This document shows, piece after piece, positions 1 to 7,064 of a DNA stretch of 27,649 bases. A program made the translations under genes and the position numbers. Source of the stretch: Bacillota bacterium (GTDB lineage Bacteria; Bacillota; Clostridia; Lachnospirales; Lachnospiraceae); the NCBI GenBank assembly GCA_023415055.1, contig JAEZLZ010000098.1:1-27649 (forward strand), given 5' to 3'. How positions within the stretch are numbered: position 1 is the stretch's first letter; each line of letters starts with the position of its first letter. Under the pieces are notes generated by a model. The model was given only the letters and a program-made list of their open reading frames with translations, was not told the origin of the DNA and made no database searches.

Positions 1-769
1 CAAGAATAGTCATCCATGATTGTTCATAATCCATAGACATTGTTGAATTATCCTTTTTTTTAACGGTTGCTTTCCCTGGCCAGCCATTCCCTCTATAAGA
101 AATATCTTGACAATCTTCTATAGAACTGCATCCTAACGAATTTATAAGTTTATTATTTGCTGCCATGCTAGGTTGTCCTGCACAAAAGAAAGAAAACATG
201 TATTTAATCTGATTTGTCCATCTTTCTGTTCCACATTTTTGTAACATACTAAGAGCCGATACATCACAAGGCTTTCCAACAAACGCATAAGTCTTATCTT
301 TCTCTATCATGTTTATAATATTTAACATAGGACTAGATGCAGTATATCTGGATCCGCAGCACTCGCGTATTTCTTTACTGTTTTTACTCACTACAGTGAT
401 TGTCATTCTAGGATCCTTAGGATCTTTTTTTACTTGAATAACTCCATCGACGAGTCTCTTATGAAAAAGATATTCGCAAATTGCAGTAATTGTCCCTCCA
501 CTTGAAGCATTAAATCTAATATTTTCATTATTTGACCATCCTAGATACGAACTCTTAATGCTTCCAAAAATCTTTCCATTCGAGTATTTATTGATAGCAT
601 TTCCTGCTGCAGGACAAACCATTTTGCAAAATTCAACATGATCAGTTGTAATATTGGGATAAAGAAACTTTTTATCATCATAGTAATAGTCTATTTTTTG
701 AATTGATACACATAGTCCACAACCCGTGCAATATTCTTTACATGTATGCAAAATTTGTTCATTAGTCAT
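1..769 (-). CDS. Coenzyme F420 hydrogenase/dehydrogenase beta-subunit (FrhB) family protein, 3' truncated by the window edge
   Basis: The reading frame is open from the ATG at 769 to the window edge, about 256 residues, so the C-terminal part is missing. The N-terminus carries a ferredoxin-like cysteine cluster (C10, C14, C17, C20; CKEYCTGCGLC) and a second CKMVCPA motif near residue 50. These are followed by the FrhB N-terminal signature ASSGGTITAI and the motif FVGKPCD, where this family usually has F-x-G-x-PCQ. In polysaccharide clusters, proteins of this family often sit beside pyruvyl-transferase or glycosyltransferase genes and are thought to be redox or sugar-modifying enzymes; the exact reaction here is unknown. 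The ribosome-binding site GAGAGG lies just upstream, 21 bases after the glycosyltransferase stop, so it is probably co-transcribed. By eye the gene is clearly richer in A+T than the genes to its right, as expected for a variable capsule/EPS locus. Confidence 0.85.
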   Translation of the reverse strand, partial: MTNEQILHTCKEYCTGCGLCVSIQKIDYYYDDKKFLYPNITTDHVEFCKMVCPAAGNAINKYSNGKIFGSIKSSYLGWSNNENIRFNASSGGTITAICEYLFHKRLVDGVIQVKKDPKDPRMTITVVSKNSKEIRECCGSRYTASSPMLNIINMIEKDKTYAFVGKPCDVSALSMLQKCGTERWTNQIKYMFSFFCAGQPSMAANNKLINSLGCSSIEDCQDISYRGNGWPGKATVKKKDNSTMSMDYEQSWMTIL

Positions 770-790
770 ATTAAAATACCTCTCACATGT

Positions 791-1963
791 TTAATGCATC
801 CATTCCTCAGCATATCTACCTGAGATAAACTCCCAGCTGTAAGCAGTCTTAATTCTTTCCTTAGCCCTAATTCCCAAAGGCTCTCTATCAATTCCTTCAC
901 ACTTATCTATAAGTGTTGCCAGATTTCCATCTTCCTTTGTCCAGTAAAGAGCAGCGTCTTCAGCTACTTCTTCATTGAATCCAACCTTCAATAACAAATT
1001 TAATTTTGTAGAACCAAGAGCCTCTAACAAGGATGGATTTGTACCACCAACTTCATGCCCGTGGAAATAACCATAAGCCTCTTCTCTAATCTTTTTCAGC
1101 AACTCTTGGTCGTACACAGTTCCTACGAACTTGATTCTAGGGTCAGAAGAAAAATGCAATCTTCCTTCAAGTTCGGAGAGGAAACTCTCATCACTGTTTG
1201 TAATAATCGCGAAATCCTTCTTTGTTCCGGATTTCATATACTCTTTAATCATGGTTTCATAGTTATTCTCAGGAACGAAACGACCAACAATTAAATAGTA
1301 GTCATTCCTCTTGAGTCCCTTCTCCTCTAACCATGCTTCATATTTTTCTTCTCCGCACTTACTTGGAGCTGTCTCCGCCCCATATGCGATGAATGTGGTG
1401 TTCTTCACGCCATAAGTCTCTCTTATGTATTTTTCGATAGTCACAGAGTCGCAAACTACCACGTCGCTCCTCATAACCATCTTCTTTTCGCTACACTTCC
1501 AGTATCTCCTAACGGGAGCAGACCACTTAGCTCTCATCCACTCATGGCCATCTGGATTGAGGAATACTTTTCCACCCAACCTATGTACCTCACGCGCATA
1601 CTGATTAAAAAACGATCCAATACGGCAAGTCATAATATAAACAATTGGGTTATTTATCCTCTGTTTCTTTATTATCTCTATACTCTTCTTCAAAGCAGCA
1701 CAGTCATAATAAATAGCTTGAGCTGGGCCAAGTTTCTCCAGAATCTTAATCTCAAAGCACTCAGCGTTATGGTATTTATATGTGGTTGGAGAGGTTCTTT
1801 CCGCACCATCAGGCACACCAGCTCCCTGACCATTCGCCTTAACTGCAACATGGTATTTGATTTTTGGATTGTCCTGATGATATTCAGTTAATTTATTTAT
1901 AAAAGTCTCATATCCCCCATAAGCACCAAAGGATTTAGCTCCAACTAAAAATACATGTTGCAC
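791..1963 (-). CDS. DUF1972-type glycosyltransferase (GT4 family), EPS/capsule assembly
   Basis: A cytoplasmic retaining glycosyltransferase that probably adds a sugar, possibly rhamnose as in Cps2T-like enzymes, to a lipid-linked repeat unit. The N-terminus HVFLVGAKSFGAYGGYETF is the hallmark of DUF1972 proteins. The C-terminal half has the GT4 nucleotide-sugar region (IVGRFVPENNYETMI; then HGHEVGGTNPSLLEAL with a conserved Glu pair). The frame is open upstream to a GTG at 2056, but I place the start at the GTG at 1963. It has an AGGAG site nine bases upstream and puts MQHVF at the N-terminus, as in the family, giving 390 residues. The extra upstream residues (rich in Arg/Lys) look like translated leader RNA. 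The gene is third in the EPS operon, after a long structured gap, and 21 bases before the FrhB-type gene. Confidence 0.88.
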   Translation of the reverse strand: MQHVFLVGAKSFGAYGGYETFINKLTEYHQDNPKIKYHVAVKANGQGAGVPDGAERTSPTTYKYHNAECFEIKILEKLGPAQAIYYDCAALKKSIEIIKKQRINNPIVYIMTCRIGSFFNQYAREVHRLGGKVFLNPDGHEWMRAKWSAPVRRYWKCSEKKMVMRSDVVVCDSVTIEKYIRETYGVKNTTFIAYGAETAPSKCGEEKYEAWLEEKGLKRNDYYLIVGRFVPENNYETMIKEYMKSGTKKDFAIITNSDESFLSELEGRLHFSSDPRIKFVGTVYDQELLKKIREEAYGYFHGHEVGGTNPSLLEALGSTKLNLLLKVGFNEEVAEDAALYWTKEDGNLATLIDKCEGIDREPLGIRAKERIKTAYSWEFISGRYAEEWMH

Positions 1964-2110
1964 TTTACTTCTCTCCTCTTTATTTATCTTTCTTTTGTCT
2001 AGCATCTCGTGCCGCTCCAGTCTACTTCTATCCCTTAATACCACCCCGCACACCACGATGTTGTGGTTGAGTAGTTTTATGGATTAGGAGTTTAGCACCC
2101 AGGCGCAGCA

Positions 2111-2169
2111 TCAACTACTAAACAAAACCTCTAATCAACTCCTGATTAGGAGTTTGGTTTAGTGCTTGA
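2111..2169 (-). repeat. Long imperfect hairpin, with a third arm copy at 2082-2095
   Basis: Arms 2111-2137 and 2143-2169 are 27 bases each around a 5-base loop; 22 of 27 positions are Watson-Crick pairs. A third sequence at 2082-2095 (GATTAGGAGTTTAG) repeats most of the right arm. In a minus-strand transcript the middle arm could therefore pair either with the first-transcribed arm or with the last one. This gives mutually exclusive folds, the layout of an attenuator or switch. There is no run of U after either fold, so a classical terminator is not evident. Confidence 0.6.
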
Positions 2170-2191
2170 CTTCTTTTCTCCCTTGTTTGAT

Positions 2192-2367
2192 GTGGTCTTT
2201 TTTACCACTTCTTTCTTCCCACAGATTCTGAGCACTTTTGCTCCATTTCCACCCAAACCGCCATTTGCGATATGGCGAGGAGGTTTAGTGGTGGGTTGGT
2301 TTTTTACCACGCCCTGGTGTGGTATGGTCTTTTTTATCACTCTCGGTGGTATGGTGTTTTTTATTAT
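2192..2367 (-). repeat. Four short repeats of the form TGGT-N-TTTTTT-A-Y-C-A-C
   Basis: Four related units occur at 2193-2208, 2297-2310, 2325-2340 and 2352-2367, three of them about 27 bases apart. The first is a perfect hairpin (GTGGT, C plus six T, ACCAC). On the minus strand they read as A-rich loops flanked by ACCA/TGGT. They create two overlapping reading frames of about 70-80 codons on opposite strands, both very biased in composition and without ribosome-binding sites, so I treat the block as repeat or RNA rather than gene. Confidence 0.5.
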
Positions 2368-2683
2368 TTGATAGTTTGCCTCCATGATGGCTTGAGGGAT
2401 ATACGCTCGTATTCCAGGTATATCCTGTCCTCACTCAATTAGTGGTAAACGGTACTCCCGTTTTTCCCTTCTCCGGCTCATAACACTGTCCTTCTCATTT
2501 TTTGAGAAGTGTTGTTTACTTGGCGGGGAGGTTTACCTCTAAATCCTTATATTGATTTCATCCAATTATTAATAACTTCACCGTGTGATTCGGATTCTCC
2601 TTTATTCTCTCCAAGCTAGTATAATTACACTTTATGACTATTCATTTGTGCTAAATCAAATTTGAATTAGGATAAACCCATTT

Positions 2684-4099
2684 CTACTTCGCCCCTCTAC
2701 CAAACACCACGATCCCCACCGTTTTAAATATTAGCTTCATATCCATCTTAATCGACCAATTATCAATATACTCCAGATCCATCCTCACAACTTCCTCGAA
2801 GTCGGTGATATCACTTCTTCCACTGACCTGCCACAGTCCGGTTAATCCCGGCTTAAGCATCAATCTCCTCTTATGAGCGCCATCATACTGCAGGAACTCA
2901 TCCTCAGTCGGAGGTCTTGTTCCTACCAGGCTCATGTCCCCCAGCAATACATTGATGAACTGAGGGAATTCATCAAGACTGGTCTTACGAATGAACCTAC
3001 CCACCTTTGTGATTCGTGGATCGTCCGTTACCTTGAACATAAGACCATTCATCTCATTCTTATCCTCCAGCTCCTTCTTGCGCTGCTCAGCATCCTTATA
3101 CATGGATCGGAACTTATAGATTGTGAACTTACGGCCGTTCTTCCCGATTCGCGTCTGCTTGAAGAAGACCGGACCCTTAGACTCCAGCTTAATAGCCGGA
3201 GTCAGCACCAGAGTCAGAACGAATAGTAACACACACCCCACCAGTGCGCCCAGGACATCGAGAAAGCGCTTGGTTATTTCATGACTTGATTCGAACATAT
3301 TAGTTGAGAAGGTCACGACATTGTAACCGGCCAGAGTATTAATCCGCTTCTCCTTCATACTAATGTTACCGAAGATATCCAGATTCAGATGAACTACGAT
3401 ACCCATCTTCTCGAATTCGAGTACAAGAGCCTCTAGGTCAATCTTGATACTGCGCGGTATGTTGATAAATACCTCATCCACCACATTCCGTCTTGCCACC
3501 TCAAATAGGTTCTCACGGTCCGCGACCACCTCAATTCCTTCGATCCTCTCTCCGATTCGACTCTCATCCCACAAGGCTATCATGGTAACATAGATCTGCC
3601 AATCGTATTCCTGCCGCATCCGTCGTATGACCTTGGCTGCATTGCGGGAGGTAGTAATCAGCATAACTTTACTGCTGTTCGTGCTTTTCTTATATAATAC
3701 CAGCATATAGATCTTCATATAGCTTCTCAGGACATAGTTGATCATAGGATTCATCAGGAAGAATACTCCAAGGAATACTCTTGAATACTCGCTCCCTTGT
3801 TTAATAAAGAACATATAAGCAAAAATGACCATTCCCAGCTTACACTGGTTCTTTATAATATGTATAAATTCTTCCATATAACCGCGTTTGAAGGCATAGT
3901 TTTTCTCGTTATCAATATTATTGATGATAATCTTTGTAAATATCAGAATAATCAGGGCATTACTATATAAATCATTAAAATACCCAGCGTTTATAATTCC
4001 TCCTCTTATGTAAGCTGACAGATAGAACGCGATCACAATACTTATCACATCGATCAGTAGTGTTATCAAACTTGTCACTCGTGTCTTAATATTTCTCAT
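2684..4099 (-). CDS. Undecaprenyl-phosphate sugar phosphotransferase (polyprenyl glycosylphosphotransferase, EPS initiation)
   Basis: This membrane enzyme starts exopolysaccharide repeat-unit synthesis by moving a sugar-1-phosphate from a nucleotide sugar to undecaprenyl phosphate. At 471 residues it has the usual WbaP/CpsE-like layout. Hydrophobic helices fill about residues 10-125 and are followed by a soluble nucleotide-binding-like domain (about 140-265). The C-terminal phosphoglycosyl-transferase domain begins near ITKRFLDVLGALVG, with its re-entrant helix, KFRSM, TSLDEFPQ, GDMSLVGTRPP and LKPGLTGLWQVSGRS motifs. The ATG at 4099 has GAGG seven bases upstream. It follows the small membrane-protein gene by 25 bases and is probably in the same transcript. 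The sugar it uses cannot be told from sequence. Confidence 0.95.
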   Translation of the reverse strand: MRNIKTRVTSLITLLIDVISIVIAFYLSAYIRGGIINAGYFNDLYSNALIILIFTKIIINNIDNEKNYAFKRGYMEEFIHIIKNQCKLGMVIFAYMFFIKQGSEYSRVFLGVFFLMNPMINYVLRSYMKIYMLVLYKKSTNSSKVMLITTSRNAAKVIRRMRQEYDWQIYVTMIALWDESRIGERIEGIEVVADRENLFEVARRNVVDEVFINIPRSIKIDLEALVLEFEKMGIVVHLNLDIFGNISMKEKRINTLAGYNVVTFSTNMFESSHEITKRFLDVLGALVGCVLLFVLTLVLTPAIKLESKGPVFFKQTRIGKNGRKFTIYKFRSMYKDAEQRKKELEDKNEMNGLMFKVTDDPRITKVGRFIRKTSLDEFPQFINVLLGDMSLVGTRPPTEDEFLQYDGAHKRRLMLKPGLTGLWQVSGRSDITDFEEVVRMDLEYIDNWSIKMDMKLIFKTVGIVVFGRGAK

Positions 4100-4124
4100 A
4101 GGTTGTCCTCATTCCATCTTTGTA

Positions 4125-4325
4125 TTAATGCGGCTGCTTAGACTCGCTCATAGGCTCATCATAATTCTTACCGCCATACAGATGGTTTCTCTTCGCCACC
4201 ACAAAGCTAATTGTCAAGGCAATTAACAGTATCGCCAGAACAAGAATCAATGTACCTTCCTTCAAGCTATAGCTCTCTTGATTTCCTACGAAGAAATTCA
4301 CAATTAAAGTCCAGAATCGTTCCAT
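4125..4325 (-). CDS. Small single-helix membrane protein, first gene of the EPS operon
   Basis: A 66-residue protein with a short N-terminal region, one hydrophobic helix at about residues 25-43 (GTLILVLAILLIALTISFVV), and a charged C-terminal tail. I do not recognise a family. It is likely to be real: it has a strong GGGGGAG site eight to nine bases before the ATG, follows a perfect promoter, and sits 25 bases before the phosphoglycosyl transferase. Its size and place suggest a membrane accessory factor of the initiating transferase or of the EPS machinery, but that is inference from context only. Confidence 0.7.
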   Translation of the reverse strand: MERFWTLIVNFFVGNQESYSLKEGTLILVLAILLIALTISFVVAKRNHLYGGKNYDEPMSESKQPH

Positions 4326-4397
4326 AATAGCTCCCCCACTTTATGTATGTTACAAAATCTGCAGTTAAGATATAATCTCATCCTAACCAGGTTTCTT

Positions 4398-4420
4398 CTG
4401 CTTATTGATGACATAAGCAG
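4398..4420 (-). promoter_or_regulatory. Leader-RNA hairpin upstream of the EPS operon
   Basis: Arms CTGCTTAT (4398-4405) and ATAAGCAG (4413-4420) form a perfect 8-bp stem with a 7-base loop in the ~165-base leader between the promoter and the first gene. No U-run follows, so it is not an intrinsic terminator. It could be a protein-binding or processing hairpin. Leaders bound by antiterminators such as LoaP are known in long Firmicutes polysaccharide operons, but no direct match can be shown. Confidence 0.4.
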
Positions 4421-4496
4421 CAGCTTCTAGTAATAATTTACAATGCAGTAACCATGTAATTACTAAATTTGTTATAAATTGCTATCTCGAGTCTTA

Positions 4497-4525
4497 ATTA
4501 TAATAACCGATACGGTAAATGTCAA
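4497..4525 (-). promoter_or_regulatory. Perfect-consensus sigma-A promoter of the EPS operon
   Basis: On the minus strand TTGACA (4525-4520) and TATAAT (4502-4497) are separated by exactly 17 bases, a perfect match to the vegetative consensus. Transcription would start near 4490, giving a leader of about 165 bases before the small membrane-protein gene. The rest of the 4326-4777 gap holds A+T-rich sequence, the leader hairpin, and the terminator of the preceding operon. Such a strong promoter suggests that control of the operon acts after initiation or through a repressor. Confidence 0.85.
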
Positions 4526-4670
4526 CGCTCTTTTTACAATTTGATGAAATATTCTCCTATAATTCCCCATTATTTAATTATTCTACCAAATTCGCAGTAT
4601 TTCAACATATATATACTTCAATACCATTGTTGTTCATTTTTTAAATAGAAAATTAGTCCATATTTCCCAC

Positions 4671-4722
4671 AAAAAAAATGCTCCTCCTATGATAAACATT
4701 AAACTGTCTATCATAAGAAGAA
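4671..4722 (-). terminator. Intrinsic terminator of the ecfA1-ecfA2-ecfT-truA-MgtC operon
   Basis: On the minus strand a 14-bp stem (arms 4722-4709 and 4694-4681, including several G-U pairs, core TATGATA/TATCATA) is followed by CA and eight T. It lies about 55 bases beyond the stop of the MgtC-family gene and separates it from the EPS promoter. Confidence 0.85.
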
Positions 4723-4777
4723 CATATTCATATATTCTGGGTGTGGGCTCTGGAGCCCTCGAGCATAACTTATCCGT

Positions 4778-5467
4778 CTAAATCTCTTCCACAAACTTTA
4801 CTCCATCAATCGTACTGATTCTAGAGATAACATCGATTCTAATCTTCTTCTGTCTTAATCTTAGTGTCATGATAGCAGCAGCTAAGGCCTCTGATCCATA
4901 GGAAGGCTTTACCATCTCAATCGCATCGATTGAAAAATCATACTTCTTCATACTATCGAGTACATTGGTAATGGAAGCGGACTTCTCAAATTCTATGTAA
5001 AGATCCAGCACCTTGGATTTGGACAGCATAAAATTATCGAAGCGATGCAACACTACCGTTGAGAAGAAGATCAGGACGCATCCCATAATAGCCGCCTTAT
5101 AGAAGCCAATACCGATCGCCAGACCCATGCATGCCGTAGCCCAAAGGCCAGCCGCTGTTGTAAGACCCTTTACCTGATGTCTGCCGGTCACGATGATGGT
5201 TCCTGCTCCCAGAAAACCGATCCCGGATATGACCTGCGCTCCAAGCCTTGTGGGATCACTGACACCGAAGGTCTCATATACATATTGATTCGTCAATATT
5301 GCCAAGGTTGAGCCTAAGCAGACAAGAATATGTGTTCTAAGCCCTGCAGGGCGGCCCGCCCTTCCGCGCTCAAATCCTATGATACCACCACAAAGAATCG
5401 CCATAAGTAATCGTAGCAGAATCGATGTATCATTCAAAGAAATTAAGTCACTTGAAAATTCAAACAC
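4778..5467 (-). CDS. MgtC/SapB family membrane protein
   Basis: A 229-residue inner-membrane protein of the MgtC/SapB family. Members are linked to magnesium homeostasis and survival under low magnesium, but the family is broad and MgtC itself is not a proven transporter. The N-terminal half has the family motifs: GGIIGFERGRAGRPAGLRTH, LVCLGSTLAI, then GAQVISGIGFLGAGTI and GLTTAAGLWATACMG, spread over four to five helices (about residues 15-145). A soluble C-terminal domain follows. The start is GTG at 5467, seven bases after a GGAGG site that lies inside the end of truA. The truA stop is only two bases away, so translation is probably coupled. Its place in an ecf-truA operon, where rplM-rpsI would often follow, is notable. 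Confidence 0.93.
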   Translation of the reverse strand: MFEFSSDLISLNDTSILLRLLMAILCGGIIGFERGRAGRPAGLRTHILVCLGSTLAILTNQYVYETFGVSDPTRLGAQVISGIGFLGAGTIIVTGRHQVKGLTTAAGLWATACMGLAIGIGFYKAAIMGCVLIFFSTVVLHRFDNFMLSKSKVLDLYIEFEKSASITNVLDSMKKYDFSIDAIEMVKPSYGSEALAAAIMTLRLRQKKIRIDVISRISTIDGVKFVEEI

Positions 5468-5469
5468 TT

Positions 5470-6231
5470 CTATACCTCCGCTCCCTCTGCTGTCTCATCA
5501 TATTCAATCTTGATTAAGGTTAATCCTTCCGCCGGAGCTGTCGGTCCTGCTAGATTACGATTGCAGCCCTTTAGCATCTCTATCATCCTCTCCGGAGGAT
5601 ATGCACCTCTACCTATCTCGATCAAGGTTCCGGCAATAATACGAACCATGTTGTAGAGAAATCCACTTCCGGTTACGCGTATCGTAATGTTATCCACATC
5701 ATGGCGAATATCCAGCTGATAAATCGTTCTTACCGTATCCATCACCTGTGTCTTCACAGAACAGAAGCTCTTAAAATCATGCTCCCCCACCAGATATTCT
5801 GCGGCCTCCCGCATCCTTGCAACATCCAGGTTATAGTATATAAAGGTGGAATACAGCCTCTCGGTTGGTAAAGCGATCTTGCGATTCAAGATACGATATT
5901 CATAGGTCTTCCGACTGACTGTCCTTCGTGGATGGAAATCTGGAGCAACCTCTATTGAGCTTTGGACCCGAATATCCTCGGGTAAGCGAACATTCAGTGC
6001 CAGACAAAGCTTCTCGGCAGGGATAGCACTTTCCGTATCAAAGACGGCTACATTACCAAGTGCATGAACTCCCGAATCTGTACGGCTGGCACCGATTACG
6101 GTGATGTCTTCCCGAAGAAGCTCAGACAGTGCCTTGTTCAGCTCTGCTTCGATCGTAGGCTGTCCGGGCTGAAGCTGCCAACCACAGTAATGCGTCCCAT
6201 CGTATGCGATGACCAGTTTAATTCGTTTCAT
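5470..6231 (-). CDS. truA: tRNA pseudouridine synthase A
   Basis: Makes pseudouridine at positions 38-40 of the tRNA anticodon stem-loop. The 253-residue length is normal. The catalytic motif GASRTDSGVHA is present, with the essential Asp at residue 52. Other TruA blocks include VIAYDGTHYCGWQ at the N-terminus, FKSFCS, and SGFLYNMVRIIAGTLIEIG near the end. An in-frame TTG at 6237 also exists, but the ATG at 6231 has GAGG seven bases upstream and gives the family-typical MKRIKL start. The gene lies 16 bases after ecfT; that ecfT-truA neighbourhood is common in Firmicutes. Confidence 0.97.
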   Translation of the reverse strand: MKRIKLVIAYDGTHYCGWQLQPGQPTIEAELNKALSELLREDITVIGASRTDSGVHALGNVAVFDTESAIPAEKLCLALNVRLPEDIRVQSSIEVAPDFHPRRTVSRKTYEYRILNRKIALPTERLYSTFIYYNLDVARMREAAEYLVGEHDFKSFCSVKTQVMDTVRTIYQLDIRHDVDNITIRVTGSGFLYNMVRIIAGTLIEIGRGAYPPERMIEMLKGCNRNLAGPTAPAEGLTLIKIEYDETAEGAEV

Positions 6232-6247
6232 GTGCAATCCTCTTCAT

Positions 6248-7051
6248 TTATGCGATGATAATGTTTAAGATAACGATTCCACCTAGATATAACAACATAA
6301 CAAGATATGCAACATAGTCTCTGCTGTGATAGCGAAGCGGCTTCATCTTGGTTCTTCCATCCCCGCCCCGGTAGCATCTGGCCTCCATCGCCATCGCGAG
6401 ATCATTGGCTCTGCGGAAAGCAGATACAAACAGCGGTACCAAAAGAGGAATCAAGCTCTTTGCTCTCTTTAAGATCCCACCGGATTCAAAATCCGCACCT
6501 CTCGCCATCTGTGCTTTCATGATCTTATCCGTCTCCTCGAGCAGGATGGGGATAAAGCGCAGTGCGATGGACATCATCATCGATATCTCATGGACCGGAA
6601 CCTTGATGTGGTTCAGGGGCTTCAGCACCTTCTCGAGTCCATCCGTCAATTGATTCGGAGTCGTGGTGAAGGTCATAAGAGAGGATCCGATAATCAGGAA
6701 GGTTAGGCGGATCGCCATAAAGCCTGCACTCGTGAGTCCTTCCTTCGTAATCTTAATGATGCCATATTGGAATAAAGTCTCTCCGGGGGTAAAAAAGATA
6801 TTGAAGAACACAGTAAACAGCAAAAGTATAATCACTGCCTTGAGTCCCTTCACGATATAGCCAAAGGGAACCTTGGACAGCTTTATCACGGACACTAAAA
6901 ATATGGTGACCACGATATATCCAAATAAGGATTGGAACATAAACAGTGATACAATAAATAAAAAGGTTCCGATTAATTTCACTCTGGGATCCAATCGATG
7001 CAGGATGGAGTCTGTGGGATAGTATTGTCCTATCGTAATATCTCTGATCAT
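6248..7051 (-). CDS. ecfT: Energy-coupling factor transporter transmembrane subunit EcfT
   Basis: The membrane coupling subunit of a group II ECF vitamin/metal transporter. It links the EcfA1-EcfA2 ATPase pair to interchangeable substrate-binding S components encoded elsewhere. At 267 residues it shows several hydrophobic helices (about 28-60, 66-88, 110-130, 245-265) and the two coupling-helix motifs, ARG at about 183-185 (QMARGADFESGG) and ARC at about 224-226 (MEARCYRGG). The N-terminal SILHRLDPRVKLIG block is typical. The ATG at 7051 follows an AGGAAGTGAG site. It starts 13 bases after ecfA2. No S-component gene is seen in this window. Confidence 0.97.
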   Translation of the reverse strand: MIRDITIGQYYPTDSILHRLDPRVKLIGTFLFIVSLFMFQSLFGYIVVTIFLVSVIKLSKVPFGYIVKGLKAVIILLLFTVFFNIFFTPGETLFQYGIIKITKEGLTSAGFMAIRLTFLIIGSSLMTFTTTPNQLTDGLEKVLKPLNHIKVPVHEISMMMSIALRFIPILLEETDKIMKAQMARGADFESGGILKRAKSLIPLLVPLFVSAFRRANDLAMAMEARCYRGGDGRTKMKPLRYHSRDYVAYLVMLLYLGGIVILNIIIA

Positions 7052-7064
7052 AATGTCTCACTTC

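Larger units (their letters stand above)
1964..2683 (-). ncRNA. Candidate large structured RNA / operon-internal leader (non-coding gap of 720 bases)
   Basis: No convincing gene lies in this gap between the phosphoglycosyl transferase and the glycosyltransferase. Read as minus-strand RNA it is a chain of hairpins. They include GAGGT/ACCTC (2528-2539), a two-part stem at 2482-2513 closed by GTAAAC/GTTTAC (2445-2450 with 2514-2519), GGATATAC/GTATATCC (2397-2404 with 2418-2425), CGCCAT/ATGGCG (2259-2264 with 2272-2277), GAGCA/TGCTC (2230-2243), GTGGT/ACCAC (2192-2208), a 27-base imperfect stem (2111-2169), and ACCAC/GTGGT (2052-2067). This density of exact inverted repeats is unusual. A cis-acting leader is known between the second and third genes of the Bacillus subtilis eps operon (EAR), and the position here is similar, but I cannot match the sequence to EAR or to any known large RNA. 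A decayed insertion is the main alternative. Confidence 0.4.

Noticed and set aside
1964..2056. N-terminal extension of the glycosyltransferase to a GTG at 2056
   Set aside because: A better GTG start with an AGGAG site lies at 1963 and matches the family N-terminus; the extension is very basic and looks like translated RNA leader.
2162..2371. Plus-strand 69-codon hydrophobic frame in the same gap
   Set aside because: The Phe/Val/Gly-rich product simply reflects T-runs; it lies opposite to operon transcription and has no start signals.
2146..2385. Minus-strand 79-codon frame in the structured gap
   Set aside because: It has no ribosome-binding site before the ATG, low-complexity Lys/Thr/Pro composition caused by the micro-repeats, and it runs through several exact hairpins.
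2440..2480. Group II intron domain V-like GAGCCGG stretch
   Set aside because: The inner part does not pair as domain V must, and no reverse transcriptase or other intron domains are present.
4671..4722. Terminator of the EPS operon or an IS end
   Set aside because: Its T-run is on the minus strand upstream of the EPS promoter, so it serves the MgtC-family gene; no transposase or target duplication is visible.
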